In this document: positions 59,143-64,000 of the stretch, piece by piece
Position numbering within the stretch: the first letter of the stretch is position 1
How the letters are laid out: the number at the start of each line of letters is the position of its first letter
Origin: Sinomonas atrocyanea
Lineage (GTDB): Bacteria; Actinomycetota; Actinomycetes; Actinomycetales; Micrococcaceae
Direction of reading: 5' to 3'
DNA length: 64,000 nt
Assembly: GCF_001577305.1 (NCBI RefSeq)
Contig: NZ_CP014518.1
Coordinates: 2,604,001 to 2,668,000 of the forward strand
Program-made: the position numbers and the translations under genes
Notes under the pieces: model-generated
What the model saw: the letters and a program-made list of their open reading frames with translations, nothing else
What the model was told of the DNA's origin: nothing
Database searches by the model: none

Positions 59143-60840
59143 TCAGGCGGTCCTTCCGAGGAGTGCGGGCTGGGCGGGAGCGACGTCGTCGGCGCGGCCG
59201 GCCGGGCGGCGCACGACGCCGGGACGCGGCTGGGCGTCCTGCGCGCCACCGAGCGGGGCGGGCAGGACGCGGTCCGGGAAGTCGAGCCGGAAGTGGGCCC
59301 CGACGGACTCCTCCCGGACTGCCGCGGCGGCCGCGAGCAGGCGCCCGAGGAGGAGGAGGTGGGCGGTCTCCGGGTCGTCGGAGGTCCATCCGCGCAGCGT
59401 GCTGGACAGGCGCGCGAGGCCGCTGCCGTCCCTGATGACCCCGCCGTCCGCCTGCATCGCGTCGGCGACGCGCGTCCGCCCGGGCCGCCCCGAGAGAGCC
59501 CGGGCGTCGGCGGCCGCGGAGGCGTCCACCTCGTGCGCCTCGGCAGCGTCCGGGCCGTTCCAGCGGCCGGAGCGGCCCTCGGCGAGCGCGTGCCGCACGG
59601 CACGGCCGGCGAACACGACGCCCTCGAGGAGCGAGTTGGAGGCGAGCCGGTTGGCCCCGTGCACGCCGGTGCAGGCGGCCTCCCCGACGGCGTAGAGCCC
59701 CGGGACGCTCGTTGACCCGTGCAGGTCGGTCGCGATCCCGCCCATCCAGTAGTGGGCGGCGGGGCCGATGGGCAGGGGCTCCCGGCGCCAGTCGAAGCCT
59801 GCGGCGCGCGTCATCGCTTCGAGTCCCGGGAAGCGCCGCGCGAGGAAGCCGTCGCCGTGGACGTCCTCGAGCCCGGTGGCGTCCAGGTACGCCTGGCCGC
59901 CCCCGGAGCGCGCGTGCAGGGCGAGGGCCCGGGAGACCACATCCCGCGGGGCGAGCTCGCCGAGGGGGTGGTAGTCGGTCACGAAGCGGCGTCCGGAGGC
60001 GTCGCGGATCACGGCACCCTCGCCGCGCACCGCTTCCGAGATGAGCGAGGACCGCAGGGTCCCATCGGCGCCCATGACCTGCAGCGCGGTGGGGTGGAAC
60101 TGGTAGAACTCGAGGTCGCGCAGCGCGGCGCCGGCCAGGAAGGCGAGGGCGACGCCGTCGCCGGTCGCGACCGCCGGGTTGGTGGTCTGGGCGAACAGCT
60201 GGCCCGCTCCCCCGGTCGCGAGCACCACGGCGTCGGCCCGGACGTGCTCGACGGTCCGGCCTCCGGCGCGTGAGACGGCGATTCCGGCGACGGCACCGCC
60301 GTCGAGCAGGATCTCGGTGGCCATCGCCCGCTCGAGCACGGCGATGCGCCCCTCGGCCTCGAGCGCGCGCACGCGGCGGATGAGGGCCCGGGTGATGCCG
60401 GCGCCGCTCGCATCGCCGCCGGCGTGGAGGATCCGGGGGAACGAATGGGCGGCCTCGAGGCCGAGCAGCGGCCGGCCGCCGGGGCCGAGGTCGAACGCGA
60501 CGCCCCGGCCCACGAGGTCCGAGACGGAGTCCGCGGCGGACCGGCACATGAGTTCGACGGCCGTGCGCGAGCCGATCCCGCCGCCGGCGGCCATGGTGTC
60601 GGCCACGTGGCTGGCGACCGTGTCGCCCGGCGCACGCTGCCCCTCTGGCAGCACGGCGGCGTACCCGCCCTGCGCGAGCATGCTGTTGCTGTCGGCGAGG
60701 TGCGCCTTGGTGAGGAGCACGACGTCGGCCCCGGCCTCCGCGGCCGAGACCGCCGCCGTCAGCCCTGCGACGCCGCTGCCGACGACGACGAGCTGCTCGA
60801 GCCGGCCGCGCGCGGCCGGCCCCACGCCGCGCGGTGTCAC
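59143..60840 (-). CDS. nadB: L-aspartate oxidase
   Basis: FAD enzyme of 565 residues that oxidises aspartate to iminoaspartate, the substrate for NadA. The FAD motif is LVVVGSGVAGLTAAVSAAEA, then DSNSMLAQGGYAAVL, the active-site block YQFHPTALQVMGADGTLRS, and SVPGLYAVGEAACTGVHGAN followed by RLASNSLLEG near the end. GTG 60840 overlaps the nadA stop as GTGA. The C-terminal 30 residues are poorly conserved-looking. One base separates it from nadC. Confidence 0.96.
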   Translation of the reverse strand: MTPRGVGPAARGRLEQLVVVGSGVAGLTAAVSAAEAGADVVLLTKAHLADSNSMLAQGGYAAVLPEGQRAPGDTVASHVADTMAAGGGIGSRTAVELMCRSAADSVSDLVGRGVAFDLGPGGRPLLGLEAAHSFPRILHAGGDASGAGITRALIRRVRALEAEGRIAVLERAMATEILLDGGAVAGIAVSRAGGRTVEHVRADAVVLATGGAGQLFAQTTNPAVATGDGVALAFLAGAALRDLEFYQFHPTALQVMGADGTLRSSLISEAVRGEGAVIRDASGRRFVTDYHPLGELAPRDVVSRALALHARSGGGQAYLDATGLEDVHGDGFLARRFPGLEAMTRAAGFDWRREPLPIGPAAHYWMGGIATDLHGSTSVPGLYAVGEAACTGVHGANRLASNSLLEGVVFAGRAVRHALAEGRSGRWNGPDAAEAHEVDASAAADARALSGRPGRTRVADAMQADGGVIRDGSGLARLSSTLRGWTSDDPETAHLLLLGRLLAAAAAVREESVGAHFRLDFPDRVLPAPLGGAQDAQPRPGVVRRPAGRADDVAPAQPALLGRTA

Positions 60841-62129
60841 GGCCGCGCCGCCAGCATCCGCTCGAGGGCCACGCGCGCGGTCGAGGCGACGCCGGCGGGG
60901 ACCTCGATGCGGTTGCGCACCTCGCCCTCGACGAGGCCCTCGAGGACCCAGGCGAGGTAGCCGGGGTGGATCCGGTACATGGTCGAGCACGGGCAGATCA
61001 CCGGGTCGAGGCAGAAGACCGTGTGCTGGGGGTACTCTGCAGCAAGCCGGTTCACGAGGTTGACCTCGGTGCCGATGGCGAAGACGGTGGGCTCCGTCGC
61101 CGCGGCGATCGCCTTGCGGATGTAGTCGGTCGAGCCGTACTCGTCGGCCGCGTCGACGACCTCCATCGGGCACTCGGGGTGCACGATCACCCGCACGCCC
61201 GGGTACTCCGCGCGCGCCTTCTCGATCTGGGCGACGGAGAAGCGCTTGTGGACGGAGCAGAAGCCGTGCCACAGGATCACGCGGGAGTCCCGGAGGGTGG
61301 CCGCGTCGTTGCCGCCCAGGGGCTTGCGCGGGCTCCACATGGGCATCTGCTCCAGCGGGACCCCCATGGCCTTCGCGGTGTTGCGGCCCAGGTGTTGGTC
61401 GGGGAAGAAGAGCACCCGCTGCCCGCGCTCGAACGCCCACTCGAGCACCGTCGCGGCGTTGGAGGACGTGCACACGATCCCGCCGTGCTCGCCGCAGAAG
61501 CCCTTCAGGGCGGCGGACGAGTTCATGTAGGTGACGGGGATGACCGGCACGCGGCCCTCGGCGTCCGGCTCGGTGCCGAAGAGCTCCTCGAGCTGCGCCC
61601 AGGCCTGCTCGACCGAGTCGATGTCCGCCATGTCTGCCATCGAGCAGCCCGCGGCGAGGTTCGGGAGGATGACCGCCTGATCCTGCCGGGAGAGGATGTC
61701 CGCGGTCTCGGCCATGAAGTGGACGCCGCAGAACACGATCGCCTCGGCGTCGGGCCGGGTGAGGGCGGCGTTGGCGAGCTGGAACGAGTCGCCCACGAAG
61801 TCGGCGTGCTCGACGACCTCGTCGCGCTGGTAGAAGTGGCCGAGGACGACCACGCGCTCGCCGAGCTTCTCCTTCGCGGCAGTGATCCGGGCGCGCAGCT
61901 CCGTCTCCGTCGCGTGCTTGTACTCCTCGGGGAGCTGGCCCTGGCGAGGCGTCGACGCGGGGGCGCGGTCCGCGACGGACGCACCCGGCCCGTAGGCGGG
62001 CATGCCACGCAGGGCCTCCGCGGCGTCGAACTCCCACGGCCCCTTCGCGAGGTCGGCGCTGCACGTGCCCGTGGCGGCCTCGGCCTCGGCGCGGGTGACG
62101 AGGCTGATGGCGGTGGCAACAGATGTCAT
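60837..62129 (-). CDS. nadA: quinolinate synthase NadA
   Basis: 4Fe-4S enzyme condensing iminoaspartate with dihydroxyacetone phosphate to quinolinate. The 430-residue protein is the long form; core blocks are VVVLGHFYQRDEVVEHADFV, FCGVHFMAETADILS, the cysteines in HGGIVCTSSNAATVLEWAFE, VHPECPMEVVDAADEYGSTD and DPVICPCSTMYRIHPGYLAW. An N-terminal extension of about 75 residues precedes the core. Its ATG overlaps the Nudix regulator stop as ATGA, tying regulator and pathway into one message. Confidence 0.96.
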   Translation of the reverse strand: MTSVATAISLVTRAEAEAATGTCSADLAKGPWEFDAAEALRGMPAYGPGASVADRAPASTPRQGQLPEEYKHATETELRARITAAKEKLGERVVVLGHFYQRDEVVEHADFVGDSFQLANAALTRPDAEAIVFCGVHFMAETADILSRQDQAVILPNLAAGCSMADMADIDSVEQAWAQLEELFGTEPDAEGRVPVIPVTYMNSSAALKGFCGEHGGIVCTSSNAATVLEWAFERGQRVLFFPDQHLGRNTAKAMGVPLEQMPMWSPRKPLGGNDAATLRDSRVILWHGFCSVHKRFSVAQIEKARAEYPGVRVIVHPECPMEVVDAADEYGSTDYIRKAIAAATEPTVFAIGTEVNLVNRLAAEYPQHTVFCLDPVICPCSTMYRIHPGYLAWVLEGLVEGEVRNRIEVPAGVASTARVALERMLAARP

Positions 62130-63028
62130 GGCGTGCTCCTGGTGGATGCGGCTGGGGCTGTGGGGCTGGCGGGAGAGGTACTGGAGGGGGCCGGCGGAGG
62201 AGGGTCCGCCTCGCCAGCTGCCTGCCGGGGAGGCGGGGCGGTCGTGGCGTCGATCCGCCCCCGCGCCCCCGTGTAGCGGTAGAGCCTCGGCGGCCGGTGG
62301 CGGCCTCCTTCGAGGACCTCGTCGGTGGGCTCGATCTGTGCCATGCCCTTGAGCTGACGGCGGAAGTTGGCCGGGTCGAGCGGGCGGCCGAGCACGGCCT
62401 CGTAGACCTCGCGCAGCTGGGCGAGCGTGAACTTCTCGCCCAGGAAGTGGTAGGCGATCTGGGCGTACTCGAGCTTGCTGCGCAGGCGCCAGAGCGCGTA
62501 GTCGACGATCTCGCGGTGGTCGAAGGCGAGGCCGCCGTCCTGCTCGCCCGCGGTGTCGGCCCGGTGCCAGGCGACGTTCTCGTCCTCCTCGCCGAGGAGC
62601 TCGGCCTCCGTGGGGCGGACGAGCGCCCAGTAGACGATGGAGACGACCCGCTGGCTGCCGCGCTCGGGCCGGCTGGACCGGTTGAGGCCGCCGAAGGCAT
62701 AGAGCTGTTCGAGGTACTCGGGCTCGAGCCCCGTGGTCTGGCGGAGGTTGCGCCGCGCCGCATCCTCCAGGGACTCCGTGGGTGCCAGGGGTCCCCCGGG
62801 GAGCGCCCAACGGCCCCTGAACGGCTCCTTGACCCGCCTCACGAGCGGGATCCACAGGGTGGGCCCTCCCCCGGACTCTCCGCGGGCCGACTCGGGGGTC
62901 AGGGCGAAGATCACGGTGGAGATCGCGAGCGACGGCGGCAGCTGGGCCCGCTCCGAGACGTTCGCTCCCACGACGGAGTGCGCCCCCAGGGCGACCGACG
63001 CGCCGGAAGACGGGAAGATCCCGCTCAT
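62126..63028 (-). CDS. NrtR-like Nudix-derived regulator of NAD synthesis
   Basis: A 300-residue protein with a Nudix domain (residues about 30-150) and a C-terminal winged helix (EYAQIAYHFLGEKFTLAQLR, VLGRPLDPANFRRQLKGM). The Nudix box is degenerate: the REUxEE glutamates read RNLRQTTG (about residues 93-100), so it should bind but not hydrolyse its ligand, as known for NrtR, which senses ADP-ribose and controls NAD genes. GGAGG lies 7 bp before the ATG. It leads the nadA-nadB-nadC-nifS operon, with an operator-like palindrome over its transcription start. The last 35 residues are Pro/Ser/Ala-rich. Confidence 0.9.
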   Translation of the reverse strand: MSGIFPSSGASVALGAHSVVGANVSERAQLPPSLAISTVIFALTPESARGESGGGPTLWIPLVRRVKEPFRGRWALPGGPLAPTESLEDAARRNLRQTTGLEPEYLEQLYAFGGLNRSSRPERGSQRVVSIVYWALVRPTEAELLGEEDENVAWHRADTAGEQDGGLAFDHREIVDYALWRLRSKLEYAQIAYHFLGEKFTLAQLREVYEAVLGRPLDPANFRRQLKGMAQIEPTDEVLEGGRHRPPRLYRYTGARGRIDATTAPPPRQAAGEADPPPPAPSSTSPASPTAPAASTRSTP

Positions 63029-63080
63029 GCGTACCTCCAGCCGTCAAGGTCCGGGACCGGGCTCGACCCCGGCACGAGTT

Positions 63081-63131
63081 AAAGTCATGATGACTTTTAC
63101 TGATGATACGCCCCTCCGCCGCGGGCACCAA
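63081..63131 (-). promoter_or_regulatory. promoter and operator of the nad operon
   Basis: Reading the minus strand, TTGGTG (63131-63126), a 17-bp spacer and TATCAT (63108-63103) form a promoter. Immediately downstream, AAAGTCAT-n-ATGACTTT (63081-63097) is a perfect 8-bp-arm palindrome that covers the expected transcription start. This placement fits repression by the NrtR-like protein encoded by the first gene. Confidence 0.75.
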
Positions 63132-63157
63132 AAGGTGACGCCCCGGCGCGGGACGAC

Positions 63158-63628
63158 TCAGCCCCTGGCAGCGGCCTCGAGCAGGGGCAGCGTCCGGCCC
63201 TCGAAGTGGGTATTGAGCACGATCACCGAGGACGAGCGGACCACGGCACGCGTGGCCGTGACGGCATCGAGCACGCGCTGGAGGTCGGAGTTGGAGCGGG
63301 CCGCGACCCGGGCCATCAGGTCGCTGTCCCCCGAGACGGTGTGGACCTCGAGCACCTCCGGGATCTCGGCGAGGGCCGCCGCGACCGCGTCATGCCCGGA
63401 GTCCTGGTTGATCGTCAGCGAGCAGAAGGCCACGACGGGGAACCCGAACGCCCGCGGCTCCGGATGCGGAGCCCACTGCCCGATGACCCCGCTCGCCACC
63501 ATCCGGTCGAGCCGGGCCTGAACCGTGGCGCGGGCCACCTTGAGGATCCGGGAGGCCTCGAGCACGTTCATGCGCTGCTCGTCGGTGAACAGCCGGACAA
63601 TCCTGGCGTCGAGCTCGTCGACCTTCAT
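63158..63628 (-). CDS. Lrp/AsnC-family regulator
   Basis: A 156-residue feast/famine-type regulator: N-terminal helix-turn-helix (MNVLEASRILKVARATVQAR, then LDRMVASGVIG) and a C-terminal RAM ligand domain (VVAFCSLTINQDSGHDAVAA, EVLEVHTVSGDSDLMARVAA). GGAGG lies 7 bp before ATG 63628. It is divergent from a permease gene that starts 240 bp away, its most likely target, with an amino acid as effector. A 129-bp gap with the nad promoter separates it from the regulator downstream. Confidence 0.93.
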   Translation of the reverse strand: MKVDELDARIVRLFTDEQRMNVLEASRILKVARATVQARLDRMVASGVIGQWAPHPEPRAFGFPVVAFCSLTINQDSGHDAVAAALAEIPEVLEVHTVSGDSDLMARVAARSNSDLQRVLDAVTATRAVVRSSSVIVLNTHFEGRTLPLLEAAARG

Positions 63629-63868
63629 GCGGGCCTCCAGATCGTGGTCTGCGGAACAGCTTCGAATGCTACAGATTGATGATCCGGCGCGCATGCACTG
63701 CGCATTCTGTCAACTTCCGCGGCGCGCTCTCCCCTCTTCCTGCACATCCTGCGTAGGACCGTGAAGTGCACCACACAGCCCCGCGGCAAAGGCGCTATGG
63801 TCAGGGGGTCCTCTGGCCGGCGGCGCCCATCCTCGCGACCTCGGCCACCGATCCTCCGAAAGACGGAA

Positions 63869-64000
63869 ATGACAGCTATGCACACGTCAGACGGCCTCGG
63901 AACCGCGTCGACGACGACGCTGGAGCCGAGGCTCGGGCCCTCGATGTCCCCGCGGCAGCTCACGATGATGGGCCTCGGCAGTGCCATCGGCGCCGGCCTG
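63869..64000 (+). CDS. amino acid permease (APC family), 5' part only
   Basis: The gene runs off the right edge. The 44 visible residues end in SMSPRQLTMMGLGSAIGAGL, the start of TM1 with the GSAIGAGL loop typical of amino acid permeases (compare GGAIGTGL in the AnsP-like protein at 53387). GACGGAAA precedes the starts; ATG 63869 and ATG 63878 are both possible. It is divergent from the Lrp-type regulator. The 240-bp gap between them holds no gene; I could not pick out a convincing promoter. Confidence 0.75.
   Translation, partial: MTAMHTSDGLGTASTTTLEPRLGPSMSPRQLTMMGLGSAIGAGL

Overview
The window comes from a very GC-rich actinobacterial chromosome. Third codon positions are almost always G or C, GTG starts are common, and open frames run on both strands through nearly every gene. 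Gene content and order (leuCD-murA-plsC-gpsA-ddl-thiL-recG-rsmD; malate:quinone oxidoreductase; an NrtR-like regulator with nadA-nadB-nadC-nifS; DUF222/HNH protein) fit a Micrococcaceae-type organism such as Arthrobacter or Sinomonas. That placement is inferred from gene content, not from a search. The window is ordinary chromosome; I see no prophage, insertion sequence or CRISPR array.

Layout. 0.15-10.4 kb: housekeeping genes on the minus strand (rsmD, recG, DAK2 protein, thiL, ddl, gpsA, plsC, murA), with a DUF3515 lipoprotein on the plus strand. 10.5-13.5 kb: leuD/leuC and a divergent IclR-type regulator sharing an operator-like palindrome. 14.2-17.0 kb: two identical tRNA-Glu genes, tRNA-Gln, a HAD phosphatase and gltX. 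17.06-17.24 kb: an inverted pair of 14-bp-period repeat arrays. 17.3-20.8 kb: FAH-family enzyme, a gutted ABC ATPase, ilvE and leuB. 20.9-24.1 kb: a tightly coupled cassette of unknown function (acyl-CoA dehydrogenase-like, PIG-L deacetylase fused to a NodS-like methyltransferase, family 2 glycosyltransferase). 24.1-33.0 kb: metG, serA, ilvC, ilvN, ilvB (with leader peptide and attenuator) and ilvD. 33-37.7 kb: LysR regulator, small proteins, two related secreted barrel-domain proteins (one broken) and a zinc-finger thioredoxin. 38-47.3 kb: tRNA-Lys, bcp, tRNA-Leu, a solute-binding lipoprotein, mqo, an RND pump, and a luciferase-like oxidoreductase with its MarR regulator. 47.3-57.1 kb: transglutaminase-like protein, lipoprotein, DUF1684, a FadR-type regulator with an asparagine/aspartate catabolic set (asparaginase, aspartase, permease), GtrA protein, and DUF222/HNH. 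57.1-63.1 kb: NAD biosynthesis operon under a Nudix-derived regulator. 63.2-64 kb: Lrp regulator facing a permease cut by the window edge.

How the parts work together. leuB, leuC, leuD, ilvB, ilvN, ilvC, ilvD and ilvE together cover most of branched-chain amino acid synthesis, controlled locally by an IclR-type protein at leuCD and by leader-peptide attenuation at ilvBNC. The ansA-aspA-ansP set would import asparagine and turn it into fumarate and ammonia. mqo feeds electrons from malate into the quinone pool.

Two patterns cut across the window. First, at least thirteen genes have a TANNNT-like hexamer ending 6 or 7 bases before the start codon with no ribosome binding site, which suggests leaderless transcripts. 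Second, three loci (PIG-L/methyltransferase, second barrel lipoprotein, nadC) carry four frameshifts, each of which would be repaired by one extra base near a C/G run. That looks more like homopolymer undercalling than real gene death. The best candidate for undescribed biology is the 20.9-24.1 kb cassette, whose enzyme set resembles the deacetylate-then-N-methylate logic of Nod-factor chemistry.
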